64,000 nucleotides of DNA, taken from contig JAVEEC010000012.1 in the NCBI GenBank assembly GCA_030840645.1, positions 42,204 to 106,203 on the forward strand, written 5' to 3'. Shown in pieces: positions 40,664 to 48,552 of the stretch. Within the stretch, counting starts at the first letter, position 1, and each line of letters begins with the position of its first letter. The notes under the pieces were generated by a model. That model made no database searches and had not been told where the DNA came from. It was given only the letters and a program-made list of their open reading frames with translations. Both the position numbers and the translations under genes were made by a program. The DNA is from Frankiaceae bacterium. GTDB lineage: Bacteria; Actinomycetota; Actinomycetes; BP-191.

Positions 40664-41194
40664 ATGGCCGACTTCCTGACCGACGTCAAGACGCTGCGCC
40701 AGCGCGCCCGCGAGCAGATCGAGCAGGGCCCGATCACGTCGGCGTACGGCGCCGACCGGGTCCGCGTCGTCGAGGTGCTGAACGAGGCCCTCGCGACGGA
40801 GCTGGTCTGCTACCTGCGCTACACGCGCCACTACTACGCCGCCACCGGGCTGGCGGCCGCCGCCGTCGCGGCCGAGTTCCTCGAGCACGCGGGGCAGGAG
40901 CTCGACCACGCGAACCGGATCGCGGCGCGGATCACGCAGCTGCAGGGGCTGCCGGACTTCAACCCGGACATCCTCACGTCGCGCAGCCACGCGGAGTACG
41001 TCGAGGGCAACTCCCTGCTGGAGATGGTGCGCGAGGACCTGGTGGCCGAGCGCGTAGCCATCGCGTCGTACGCCGAGATCGCGCAGTGGCTCGGCGACAA
41101 CGACCCGACGACCAGGAACCTGATGGAGTCGATCCTCGCCGTCGAGGAGGAGCACGCGGACGACCTGCTGTCGATCCTGCAAGAGATGGTCTGA
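40664..41194 (+). CDS. bacterioferritin-like ferritin-fold protein
   Basis: The ATG at 40664 is favoured over 40658 because AGGA at 40653 then has proper spacing; the product has 176 residues. A four-helix bundle carries carboxylate and His ligands: EALATELVCYLRY, EHAGQELDHANR, EDLVAERVAIASY and VEEEHADDLLSIL, with the E..EHAD pattern of the di-iron ferroxidase centre. Bacterioferritins oxidise and store iron and limit oxidative damage. A haem-binding Met is not obvious. A SigB-like promoter lies upstream and a perfect 7-base hairpin 45 bases downstream. Confidence 0.88.
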   Translation: MADFLTDVKTLRQRAREQIEQGPITSAYGADRVRVVEVLNEALATELVCYLRYTRHYYAATGLAAAAVAAEFLEHAGQELDHANRIAARITQLQGLPDFNPDILTSRSHAEYVEGNSLLEMVREDLVAERVAIASYAEIAQWLGDNDPTTRNLMESILAVEEEHADDLLSILQEMV

Positions 41195-41238
41195 CGCGAG
41201 TCCGCATTGTTCCCCAGTTTTGCCGAAACCGGGCATCT

Positions 41239-41256
41239 GCGCGCCTAATGGCGCGC
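41239..41256 (+). terminator. GCGCGCC/GGCGCGC hairpin after the ferritin gene
   Basis: A perfect 7-base stem (41239-41245 with 41250-41256) closes on a TAAT loop, 45 bases after the stop codon. No T-tract follows. Confidence 0.65.
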
Positions 41257-41349
41257 GGAGGCCAGCAAACTCGGTAAATGGGCGATTTTGTCGCGGGAGT
41301 GGGGGGCTGAACGACAGACGATCGCCGCCGGACCTATGGGACGGCGGGC

Positions 41350-41733
41350 GTGGGCAGTATCGAGATCGACGACCGGACGCACGCGATGGTGCGCTTTGCC
41401 GCGCGCGTCGCGGGCACCACGGAGGCGGTCGTCGTCGCGCGGGCCGTGCACGCGTACTGCGAGGTCCTGCCGAACGACTCCTCCGACGACGCGTGGACGG
41501 CCGTCGCGGTCGTCGCGCGGTACCGCGGCCGGCGGATCGAGGGGCTGTTCCTCCCGGCGACGCGGCGGCTCACCGTGACCACGGAACCGTTGGCGGGCAA
41601 GCACTTCAAGAGTCCCAGCGGCGCGGCGACCGCCGTCGTCCGCGCCCTGAACCCCGAGCGCGGCACCGCCGACACCAATGGATGGATGTTCTGGCGGCTC
41701 GACAACGGCGACCTGCTGGAGACCCTGCGCTGA
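41350..41733 (+). CDS. RAMA-domain protein with ribbon-helix-helix-like N-terminus
   Basis: The 127-residue protein starts GSIEIDDRTHAMVRFAARVAG, a strand-helix-helix pattern like small ribbon-helix-helix DNA binders. It ends with GKHFKSPSGAATAVVRAL and NGWMFWRLDNGDLL, the signature of RAMA/DUF4357-type domains. RAMA domains are associated with modified-DNA recognition in restriction and methylase proteins. No nuclease or methylase gene adjoins it, so it may be a lone regulator. It is preceded by an AT-richer 90-base promoter region after the ferritin terminator. Confidence 0.7.
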   Translation: MGSIEIDDRTHAMVRFAARVAGTTEAVVVARAVHAYCEVLPNDSSDDAWTAVAVVARYRGRRIEGLFLPATRRLTVTTEPLAGKHFKSPSGAATAVVRALNPERGTADTNGWMFWRLDNGDLLETLR

Positions 41734-41805
41734 CCCTGGGGTGACCGGGGGTTGTACGAATTGTCTTGTTCGATTTCGAAATCAGACAGTCCCGGTATCA
41801 GATGC

Positions 41806-42624
41806 CTATTTCCGGCTAACTCCGTTGGCCGCACGGCGCACCCGGAGGTCGCCACTGACCGTACGGCCGCGGATATCCACGAGCGGACCTTCGCCGGCTC
41901 CGGTGGGGGAGTCGTCCAGGGCGACGTCGGAACGCAGGTCGCCGCTCACGGTCGTCACGTCGACGTGCAGCCGTGACCCCTCGTTGATGCCGATCGTCAC
42001 GTCGCCGGAGACCGTACGGACGTCGACGTCGCCCTCGCGGACGGCGCCGAGGTCGATGTCGCCGGAGACCGCGCTCGCGGAGCCGCCGCGCTCGGCGGCG
42101 CCGACGTTCAGGTCGCCGGAGACGGTGCTGGCGCTCATCGCGCCGCCCACGCGGCCGAGCGTGACGTCACCGGACGCCGACTTCACGGCGGCCTCGCCGC
42201 GGACGTCGCCGATCCGCAGGTCGCCGCTCGCGGTCTCGACGCGTACCTCGGCCGCCTCGGCGACGGTCACGTCCCCCGACGCCGTCTTGCCGCGGACCTC
42301 GGCGAAGCGCCCCGTCGCCGTCACGTCGGCCGACGCCGTCGCGAACGCCAGGCTGCTCTCGTGCGGCACGGTGACGTCGATCCGGATCCGCGCCTCCCGG
42401 CCGAAGAACGAGCCCTGCCGCTTCGGCACCTCGATCACCAGCTCGCGGCCGTCGCGGCGCAGCTCGACCGTGGTCTCGGCGGCGGCGTCGCGGGTCGCGT
42501 CGTCGTTCTTGAGGGCGACGACGTCGACCCGGGCGGTCGGGCCGTCGTGCGTGTCGGCGCGAACCTCGCCGACGGGGCAGTGGACGGTGACGAGCACCGG
42601 TCCCGGTGTGTCGAAGGTCTGCAT
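41806..42624 (-). CDS. DUF4097 beta-helix repeat protein
   Basis: The 272-residue protein begins MQTFDTPGPVLVTV with a small beta domain. It then has about eight imperfect repeats centred on ASGDV, TVSGDL or TVSGDV (residues 95-265), the hallmark of the DUF4097 putative adhesin family, predicted to form a right-handed beta-helix. No signal peptide is seen, so it may be cytoplasmic. It lies 15 bases after a HicB/ribbon-helix-helix-like gene. That operon starts with a palindromic operator, so the pair is probably autoregulated. Confidence 0.85.
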   Translation of the reverse strand: MQTFDTPGPVLVTVHCPVGEVRADTHDGPTARVDVVALKNDDATRDAAAETTVELRRDGRELVIEVPKRQGSFFGREARIRIDVTVPHESSLAFATASADVTATGRFAEVRGKTASGDVTVAEAAEVRVETASGDLRIGDVRGEAAVKSASGDVTLGRVGGAMSASTVSGDLNVGAAERGGSASAVSGDIDLGAVREGDVDVRTVSGDVTIGINEGSRLHVDVTTVSGDLRSDVALDDSPTGAGEGPLVDIRGRTVSGDLRVRRAANGVSRK

Positions 42625-42639
42625 GGGGTCTCCTCGGGT

Positions 42640-43089
42640 TCAGCTCTGGCCGTAGCCGGACAGGCGCCGGCCGACGGCGCGGCGTGGGGGCTGGCCGCCG
42701 CGGGCGATCGTGCGGACCAGCCAGGTGTTCACGGACACGCCCTCGGCCGCGGCCCAGGTCTCGACCTGCGCCTTCAGCCCCTCAGGCAGGCGCAGCGTGA
42801 TGCGGGCGGCGTAGGCGTCGTCCCCGGTGGCCGCAGGGGCAGGCTCGGGGTCGGCGACGTAGACCAGGTCCGGGTCCCGGCCCGCGAGGCGGACCTCGAC
42901 GTGACCCTCGGGGAGCTGGTCGTTGAGCTGCCCGGCCGCCTGGGTGGCGGCGTCGAGCAGCCAGAGGTGGGCGGCCGCCTCGAGGGACGAGGCGAGGCGC
43001 TCGACGACCGCCGCCGTCGCGGGGTCGTCCGACGCGACCGCGGCCGCGATCTCGCGGCGCAGCGCGTCCAGGAACGGTGCAGTCTGCAT
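42640..43089 (-). CDS. HicB/ribbon-helix-helix-like regulatory protein
   Basis: The 149-residue protein has a helical N-terminal half (DALRREIAAAVASDDPATAAVVERLA region) and a C-terminal ribbon-helix-helix motif: AARITLRLPEGLKAQVETWA followed by GVSVNTWLVRTIARG. This resembles HicB-type antitoxin DNA-binding ends. No HicA-like toxin adjoins it; the partner gene is DUF4097. The start codon has no ribosome site because a perfect 19-base palindrome overlaps it, so the mRNA is probably leaderless and self-repressed. The C-terminus is Arg-rich. Confidence 0.78.
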   Translation of the reverse strand: MQTAPFLDALRREIAAAVASDDPATAAVVERLASSLEAAAHLWLLDAATQAAGQLNDQLPEGHVEVRLAGRDPDLVYVADPEPAPAATGDDAYAARITLRLPEGLKAQVETWAAAEGVSVNTWLVRTIARGGQPPRRAVGRRLSGYGQS

Positions 43090-43107
43090 GACATCATCAT
43101 GATGTCA
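43089..43107. promoter_or_regulatory. 19-bp palindromic operator overlapping the start codon
   Basis: TGACATCAT (43089-43097) and ATGATGTCA (43099-43107) are exact inverted repeats around C43098. The palindrome overlaps the last base of the start-codon complement, leaving no room for a ribosome site. It is a likely target of the ribbon-helix-helix protein encoded directly downstream. Confidence 0.65.
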
Positions 43108-43169
43108 CCGTGACGCACCTGTCAAGAGAGGGGGTGCCTGCGCTGCGCAGAACGAGGACGCCAGCACGG

Positions 43170-43877
43170 TTAGAGCGGGCTGCGCCCGCGCAGCCAGATC
43201 GCGGCGGCACCGCCGAGGGCGGCGATGGCGACGACCAGCCCGGCGACGATCGCGAGCCCGGTCCGCGGCTTGTTCGGCGCCGGGTCGAGAACGAGCGGTG
43301 CGGTGGACGTCGGCGTCTCGCTCGGCGTGGGTGCGGGAACGGTCGTCGCGGGCGCGGTGGTCGTGGGCGGCGGGCTGGTCGTGGGCGGGGTGCTCGGGGG
43401 CTTGGTGGTCGTCGGGGCGGCCGTGGTGGGGGTGGCTGTCCGCGACGGGGTCGGCGTACGGGTGGCCGGGGGCGTCGTCGGCGGGCGCGTGGTCTTGGTC
43501 GGGCTCGGCGTCGCCTGCTGCTTCACGACGATGGAGCCGTGCATGCTGCTGTGGATCTTGCATTTGTACGTGAACGGCGTGCTCGATGCCGTCGTGAACT
43601 TGAACGTGAACACGTGATCGGGCTGGCTGCACGTGGGCGGGCATGAGGGCTCGGGGTTCGAGTCGAAGAGGCCCGTGTCGGACGTGACGGAGTGGTTGCC
43701 GCTTCGCCAGCACCAGGTGACAGTCGTGCCGGGGGTGACGTTCAGCGACGCTGGTGTGAAGCTGAAGTCCTCCACGAGGACCTTCCCGCTGCAGGCGGCG
43801 GACGCCGGAACGGCCGGGAGCAGCGCGGTCGAGGGCGCGACGAGGGCGAGGACGGCAAGCGGGCGCCAGAGGTTCAC
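43170..43877 (-). CDS. cell-surface cupredoxin (plastocyanin-like) with Pro/Thr stalk
   Basis: The GTG-started 235-residue precursor has a signal peptide (cleavage about residue 28), then a cupredoxin domain (30-125). Type 1 copper ligands are visible: His in SGNHSVTS, and Cys, His and Met in YKCKIHSSMHG. About 80 residues of Pro/Thr repeats form a stalk, followed by a membrane helix (about 208-228) and basic residues. The protein should present a copper electron carrier on the outer face of the membrane. No oxidase adjoins it. Extra cysteines in PSCPPTCS may form a disulfide. Confidence 0.88.
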   Translation of the reverse strand: MNLWRPLAVLALVAPSTALLPAVPASAACSGKVLVEDFSFTPASLNVTPGTTVTWCWRSGNHSVTSDTGLFDSNPEPSCPPTCSQPDHVFTFKFTTASSTPFTYKCKIHSSMHGSIVVKQQATPSPTKTTRPPTTPPATRTPTPSRTATPTTAAPTTTKPPSTPPTTSPPPTTTAPATTVPAPTPSETPTSTAPLVLDPAPNKPRTGLAIVAGLVVAIAALGGAAAIWLRGRSPL

Positions 43878-43915
43878 GCGTAGGGGTTACGGCGCGGGGG
43901 CGCCGAGGGATTGCG

Positions 43916-44362
43916 TCAAACCCGTTCGACCTGGACGCCGGGGTGCTCGTGCTCGAAGTACTCGGTGATGCCCGGGTCGTCGAGGTCCTGCGGGATCAGC
44001 ACCAGGTCGGCGTGCTCCTGGGCGGCATACGCGGCGAGCGCGTCGCCGCCGGCCTTGTCGGGGAGCCAGCCGTACGCGTCGATGCCGCGTTCGCGGGCGC
44101 GCTGCACCTGCAGGGCGAGGCCGTGGCGGCCGAGCTTCTCCAGGGCGACGGGGTCGAGGGGGCGGTCGTACTGCTCGCGTTCGCCCTCGCCGGCCCACTC
44201 GTTCGGACGCGGGTTGGAGAACGGCGACCCGGCGGCCTCGACGTCGTAGAGGATCACGCAGGCTCCCTCGGCGTCGGCGCGGTCGAGCGCCCTCTGGACG
44301 GCGGTGTCGTACCGGCCGCTCTCGTCCGTGCACACGACGAACACGCGCGCGCGATCGTCCAC
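43916..44362 (-). CDS. Usp-like small protein with DAYGWLP motif, paralogue
   Basis: The 148-residue protein has the same architecture as the gene at 8222: strand ARVFVVCTD, strand ACVILYDVE, FSNPRPNEW, a LDPVALEKLGRHGLALQV segment and GIDAYGWLPDK. It ends with a strand ADLVLIPQDL, typical of the Usp fold. It is probably a cytoplasmic stress or nucleotide-binding protein, though the ATP-binding glycine motif is not clear. It is divergent from an alpha/beta hydrolase gene across 96 bases and 38 bases downstream of nothing else on its strand. Confidence 0.7.
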   Translation of the reverse strand: MDDRARVFVVCTDESGRYDTAVQRALDRADAEGACVILYDVEAAGSPFSNPRPNEWAGEGEREQYDRPLDPVALEKLGRHGLALQVQRARERGIDAYGWLPDKAGGDALAAYAAQEHADLVLIPQDLDDPGITEYFEHEHPGVQVERV

Positions 44363-44458
44363 GAAGCACCTCCACGACGTACTGTCAGGTCAGGGGTCCC
44401 CCGCGCGGGGGTGAGCCAACCCTCGCGCGGGAACGAACACCTCCGCGAGGAGGAACGG

Positions 44459-45235
44459 ATGCGGGCGCACATCGCGGGTGACGGGCCGGCAGTCGTGCTG
44501 CTGCACGGCCAGCCGGGGAGCCACCGCGACTGGCGCCGGGTGACCACGCGGCTGAGCCGGACGCACCGGGTGTTCGCCGTCGACCGTTCGGGGTACGGCG
44601 ACGCGGCGCGCGAGGAGCCCGGTGGGTTCGCCGCGAACGCCGACGACCTGGTCCGCCTCCTGGACGAGCACGGCATCGACCGGGCGACCGTCGTCGGGCA
44701 CTCGTGGGGAGGGGGCGCGGCGCTGTCGTTCGCGCAACGGCACCCGGAGCGCGTCGCCGCCCTGGTGCTCGTCGCGGCGGCGGGCACGAGCGACGCGCTG
44801 TCGGTGGGGGACGCGTTCCTCGGGCTGCCGGTGGTCGGGCCGCTGGTGGCGTTGGGGATGTTCAGGTACGTGGCCCCGCGGTTCGCGCGGACCTGGCTGC
44901 GGCTCTCGGGGAGCCGGCTCAGCCCGGCGCACTCGGCGGAGTCGGCGGCGGAGGTCCGGGCCTGGCGGGGGCGGCCGATGTGGCGGACGTTCCTCGCCGA
45001 GCAGCGCGCGATGCTGCGCGAGGCGGCGGGCGTGGCGGAGCACCTCGGCGACGTGACCGCGCCGACGACGGTCGTGATCGGCGACCGGGACCGGGTCGTC
45101 CGGCCGCGCGTCGGCGAGAGCCTCGCCGCGGCCATCCCAGGGGCGCACGTCCGGCACGTTCCCGGCGGCGGGCACCTGCTGCCGTTGGAGCACCCCGACG
45201 CGCTCGCCGAGGCAATCCGCGCGGCCCTGCGTTAG
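44459..45235 (+). CDS. alpha/beta-hydrolase
   Basis: The ATG at 44459 follows GCGAGGAGGAACGG and gives 258 residues. The oxyanion region is VLLHGQPGSHRDW; the nucleophile elbow is GHSWGGG (Ser about 83), the acid is probably in VIGDRDRVV and the His in PGGGHLLPLE. These form a complete hydrolase triad. The cap region (about 105-180) is Arg/Ala-rich. The substrate is unknown. The next gene starts directly after the stop codon, so hydrolase and kinase are co-transcribed. Confidence 0.92.
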   Translation: MRAHIAGDGPAVVLLHGQPGSHRDWRRVTTRLSRTHRVFAVDRSGYGDAAREEPGGFAANADDLVRLLDEHGIDRATVVGHSWGGGAALSFAQRHPERVAALVLVAAAGTSDALSVGDAFLGLPVVGPLVALGMFRYVAPRFARTWLRLSGSRLSPAHSAESAAEVRAWRGRPMWRTFLAEQRAMLREAAGVAEHLGDVTAPTTVVIGDRDRVVRPRVGESLAAAIPGAHVRHVPGGGHLLPLEHPDALAEAIRAALR

Positions 45236-46105
45236 GTGCGGGTCCCCGACGACCTGGCCCGTACGGTCGCCGCCTGGGCCGGTCCCGCGGGCGCGGCCTG
45301 GCTCGCGGCGCTGCCGGACCTGGTGACGGTCTTGGCGCAGCGCTGGTCGCTGGCGGTCGGGGCGGCGTACCAGCCGAGCGGGTACACGTCGCTCGCACTG
45401 CGCGCGGTCCGCGCCGACGGGACGCCGTGCGTTCTGAAGTTGCGGTGCCCGGCGCCGGACCCGGCGCCCGAGGCGGCCGGGCTGCGGGCGTTCGGCGGCC
45501 GGGCGGCTGTGGCGCTGCTCGCCGAGGACGTCGACCGTGGCGCGCTGCTGCTCGAACGCTGCGAGCCAGGGACGCCGTTGCTCGGCCGCGTCGGGGACGA
45601 CGAGGCGACCCGCGTGATCTGCGGGCTGCTCCCGGATCTCTGGCTGCCGGGCGGCGACGATTTCGTCTCGACGGCCGAGGTTGCGAACCGTTGGGCCGCA
45701 ACGCTTTCCGGTGCGGTGACCGTCGCCGCGCGACTGCGCGACGAGGCGCTGGACCTGCTGGCCGGGCTGGCGGCGTACGGCGGCCAGCCGGTCGTCCTGC
45801 ACGGCGACCTGCACGCCGCCAACGTCCTGCGCGCGACCCGCCGCCCCTGGCTCGCGATCGACCCGAAGCCGCTCGCGGGCGATCCGGCGTTCGACGTCGC
45901 GGCGGTGCTCCGCGACCGCGCGTCGCCGGCGAACGTTGCGCAGCGGCTCGCGATCGCCGCTGACGTCGTCGACCGGGCCCGGGCGCGCGGCTGGGCGCTG
46001 GCGCAGGCGGTGGAGGGCGCGGTCTGGTCCTACGACGTAGGGGACGCGCGGTCGGGTGACGCGTTTGTCCTCGCGGCCGAGGCCCTGGCCGCTACTGCGC
46101 ACTAG
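45236..46105 (+). CDS. APH(6)/hydroxyurea-type phosphotransferase
   Basis: The GTG at 45236 directly follows the hydrolase stop. The 289-residue protein has GYTSLALRAVRADGTPCVLKL (N-lobe with ATP Lys), RGALLLERCEPGTPL, the catalytic VVLHGDLHAANVL and WLAIDPKPLAGDPAFDV. This set is diagnostic of the streptomycin 6-phosphotransferase/hydroxyurea kinase family. Members phosphorylate streptomycin-like compounds; whether this one gives resistance is unknown. It belongs to a three-gene cluster with the hydrolase and a quinone reductase. Confidence 0.9.
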   Translation: MRVPDDLARTVAAWAGPAGAAWLAALPDLVTVLAQRWSLAVGAAYQPSGYTSLALRAVRADGTPCVLKLRCPAPDPAPEAAGLRAFGGRAAVALLAEDVDRGALLLERCEPGTPLLGRVGDDEATRVICGLLPDLWLPGGDDFVSTAEVANRWAATLSGAVTVAARLRDEALDLLAGLAAYGGQPVVLHGDLHAANVLRATRRPWLAIDPKPLAGDPAFDVAAVLRDRASPANVAQRLAIAADVVDRARARGWALAQAVEGAVWSYDVGDARSGDAFVLAAEALAATAH

Positions 46106-46115
46106 GGTCGGCGAC

Positions 46116-47072
46116 GTGCAGGCGATCGTGCTCGACGGGTTCGGCGGGCCCGAGGTGATGCGGCTCGCCGACGTCCCCGACCCGGTCGCCGGGCCTGGCG
46201 AGGTGCTGATCGACGTCGCCGCGACGGCGGTGAACCGCGCGGACCTGATGCAGCGCGAGGGCTACTACCCGCCGCCGCCGGGCGCGTCCGAGGTGCCGGG
46301 GATGGAGTGCGCGGGCACGGTCGCCGCGCTGGGCGACGGCGTGACGGGGTGGCAGGTCGGCGACGAGGTCTGCGCGCTGCTCGCGGGCGGCGGGTACGCG
46401 ACCCGTGCCACCGCCCCGGCCGTCCAGTGCCTGCCGGTGCCGCGCGGCGTCGACGTCGTGAGCGCGGCGGCGTTGCCGGAGGCGGCGTGCACGGTCTGGA
46501 GCAACGTGTTCACGGTCGGCCGGCTCGCGGCCGGCGAGACGCTGCTGGTGCACGGCGGGGCGAGCGGGATCGGGACGTTCGCGACCCAGCTCGCGAGCCG
46601 GCTCGGCGCGCACGTCGTCGTCACGGCCCGGGCCGCGAAGCACGCGCGCTGCCTGGAGCTCGGCGCGGTCCGCGCGATCGACTACGACACCGAGGACTTC
46701 GCCGCGCTGGTCACCGCCGACGTGATCCTCGACATCATCGGGGCGAAGTACCTGGGCCGGAACGTCACGGCGCTGGCGACCAACGGCCGCCTCGTCGTGA
46801 TCGGCCTGCAGGGCGGCACGAAGGGCGAGCTCGACCTCGGCGCGCTGCTGGCGAAGCGCGGGTCCGTACACGCCACGTCGTTGCGCGGCCGCCCGGTCCG
46901 GGAGAAGGCGGTGATCGTCGCGGAGGTCCTGGCGAACGTCTGGCCGCTGGTAGAGGCGGGCGACGTACGTCCGGTGGTAGACCGGGTGCTGCCGCTCGCG
47001 GAGGCGGCCGAGGCGCACCGGATCGTGGCCGCCGGCGAGCACGTCGGCAAGGTCGTGCTCAGGTGCCGGTGA
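46116..47072 (+). CDS. NAD(P)H:quinone oxidoreductase (zinc-free MDR family)
   Basis: GTG 46116 gives 318 residues. The N-terminal GroES-like domain has NRADLMQREGYYPPPPG and VPGMECAGTV. The Rossmann domain has LLVHGGASGIGTFATQLA for NADPH, and the C-terminus has RPVVDRVLPLAEAAEAHR. No catalytic zinc ligands are present, as in QOR/TP53I3-type quinone reductases. It reduces quinones or activated double bonds in the cytoplasm. It lies 10 bases after the kinase gene. Its 3' end overlaps the convergent acetyltransferase gene by 14 bases. Confidence 0.93.
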   Translation: MQAIVLDGFGGPEVMRLADVPDPVAGPGEVLIDVAATAVNRADLMQREGYYPPPPGASEVPGMECAGTVAALGDGVTGWQVGDEVCALLAGGGYATRATAPAVQCLPVPRGVDVVSAAALPEAACTVWSNVFTVGRLAAGETLLVHGGASGIGTFATQLASRLGAHVVVTARAAKHARCLELGAVRAIDYDTEDFAALVTADVILDIIGAKYLGRNVTALATNGRLVVIGLQGGTKGELDLGALLAKRGSVHATSLRGRPVREKAVIVAEVLANVWPLVEAGDVRPVVDRVLPLAEAAEAHRIVAAGEHVGKVVLRCR

Positions 47073-47991
47073 ACGTCCGCTCGTAGCAGTCGTACCGCTG
47101 GCCGGCGCGCATGCCGAGGCGTTCGTACAGCGCCATCGCGCCGCTGGAGTTCGCGCTGTCCACGCCGAGCCCGACCCGGCGGAACCCGTCCGCGCGGAAC
47201 GCGTGGAACGCCGTGAGCAGCAGCGCCGTACCCACGCCCCGGCCGCGGGCCGACGGTAGCGTGCCGAGGCTCTTGACCCAGCCGTCGTCCTCGTGCCGCT
47301 GGCCGATCAGCAGCCCGACCGGCCGGCCGTCGAGCTCGGCCAGCCACCAGTACTCCGGCCGGTACATCTCGGTGTCGACGTACGCGCTGCGCCACGCGTC
47401 GTACGTGCTCGGCGCGAAGTCGAAGTGGTCCGCGAACGACTCCTGGTTCAGCGTCCAGCAGGCCCGCAGGTCCTCGCGTTCCGGCCGGCGGATGCTGACG
47501 CCGGGCAGGGTCGGCAGCGCCGGGGGAGCGGGGTCGAGGTCGGCGGCCATCCGGCGGAAGACCCGCACCATCGAGTAGCCGGCGCAGGTGAGGGCGGCGG
47601 CGCGGCGGGTGTTGGGCTCGCTGTTGAACACGTGCGCCCGCGTCCGCCCGGCCTCCGCCGCATGCTCGGCGGCCCGCAGCGACACCGCGTCGACCAGCCA
47701 CGGGTACAGGTCAGGGCCGCCCGGCGCGGCGAAGGCCTCCGCCTGCAGCAGCGCCTGCGGCTGCTCCTCCCGCGCGATGGCGTACCCGACGACGTTCGCG
47801 TCGCTGTCCTCCACCACCCACGTGTCGCGGGCGATGTCGAACCCGGCGCGGCCCCACGCGTCGCGGATGTCCGCCTCCTCGTAGTCCGGCTCGCCGTACT
47901 CCTCCACGTCCACCGCGATGACGAGCGCGCAGACTGCCGCGACGTCATCGGGGGTAGCAGGGCGGGCGGCGTACCCGTCGGGGAGGTCCAC
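47059..47991 (-). CDS. double-GNAT acetyltransferase
   Basis: From GTG 47991 the protein has 310 residues with two GNAT modules. The first (about 5-150) has GYAARPATPDDVAAV, a degenerate acetyl-CoA loop and RRAAALTCAGYSMVR. The second (155-310) has the intact loop SLGTLPSARGRGVGTALL and SSGAMALYERLGMR. Tandem GNAT architecture resembles mycothiol synthase MshD and antibiotic-modifying enzymes; only the C-terminal half looks active. No strong ribosome site is visible. It overlaps the convergent quinone reductase by 14 bases and diverges from bpa. Confidence 0.88.
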   Translation of the reverse strand: MDLPDGYAARPATPDDVAAVCALVIAVDVEEYGEPDYEEADIRDAWGRAGFDIARDTWVVEDSDANVVGYAIAREEQPQALLQAEAFAAPGGPDLYPWLVDAVSLRAAEHAAEAGRTRAHVFNSEPNTRRAAALTCAGYSMVRVFRRMAADLDPAPPALPTLPGVSIRRPEREDLRACWTLNQESFADHFDFAPSTYDAWRSAYVDTEMYRPEYWWLAELDGRPVGLLIGQRHEDDGWVKSLGTLPSARGRGVGTALLLTAFHAFRADGFRRVGLGVDSANSSGAMALYERLGMRAGQRYDCYERTFTGT

Positions 47992-48051
47992 CGGGCCAGC
48001 CTGCCGGAGGGCTCCGGCGCACGGCAACGCGTTATCGAGGAGGATCGGCCC

Positions 48052-48546
48052 ATGACCGAGCAGACCCAGCCCGACGTCGTCGTCCTCGCCCCCGGCGAGG
48101 GCCCGCCCGCGGTGGGCGACGACGGGGGGACGCGGATGAGCGACCTCGTCGAGCAGCCGGCGAAGGTCATGCGGATCGGCACGATGGTGAAGCAGCTGCT
48201 GGAGGAGGTGCGCGCGGCACCGCTGGACGACGCCAGCCGCGCCCGGCTGCGGGACATCCACCAACGGTCGATCGCCGAGCTGGAGGAGGGTCTCGCGCCC
48301 GAGCTGCGGGCCGAGCTGGAACGCCTCTCCCTGCCGTTCGCCGACGGCGTGCCGAGCGACGCGGAGCTGCGGATCGCGCAGGCGCAGCTCGTCGGCTGGC
48401 TGGAGGGGCTGTTCCACGGCATCCAGACAGCGTTGTTCGCGCAGCAGATGGCGGCGCGCGCCCAGCTGGACGAGATGCGCAGCCGCGCGGCCCTGCCGCC
48501 GGGCCAGCCGCCGATGCAGGCCGGGCAGTCGGGGCCGTACCTGTAA
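48052..48546 (+). CDS. bpa: bacterial proteasome activator Bpa
   Basis: The 164-residue protein starts at an ATG preceded by GAGGAGGATCGGCC. It has an acidic N-terminus, then a helical core (VMRIGTMVKQLLEEVRAAPLD, LRDIHQRSIAELEEGLAPEL, ELRIAQAQLVGWLEGLFHGIQ) and ends GQSGPYL. Bpa (PafE) forms a ring that docks on the 20S proteasome through a C-terminal GQYL-type tail and opens the gate without ATP. The tail here is GPYL, so the docking motif is slightly changed. Its presence indicates an actinobacterium with a proteasome, not encoded in this window. Confidence 0.93.
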   Translation: MTEQTQPDVVVLAPGEGPPAVGDDGGTRMSDLVEQPAKVMRIGTMVKQLLEEVRAAPLDDASRARLRDIHQRSIAELEEGLAPELRAELERLSLPFADGVPSDAELRIAQAQLVGWLEGLFHGIQTALFAQQMAARAQLDEMRSRAALPPGQPPMQAGQSGPYL

Positions 48547-48552
48547 GGACCG

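Noticed and set aside
41860-42310. Short interspersed repeats in the DUF4097 gene
   Set aside because: They reflect the in-frame SGD protein repeats of a beta-helix, not a DNA repeat array.
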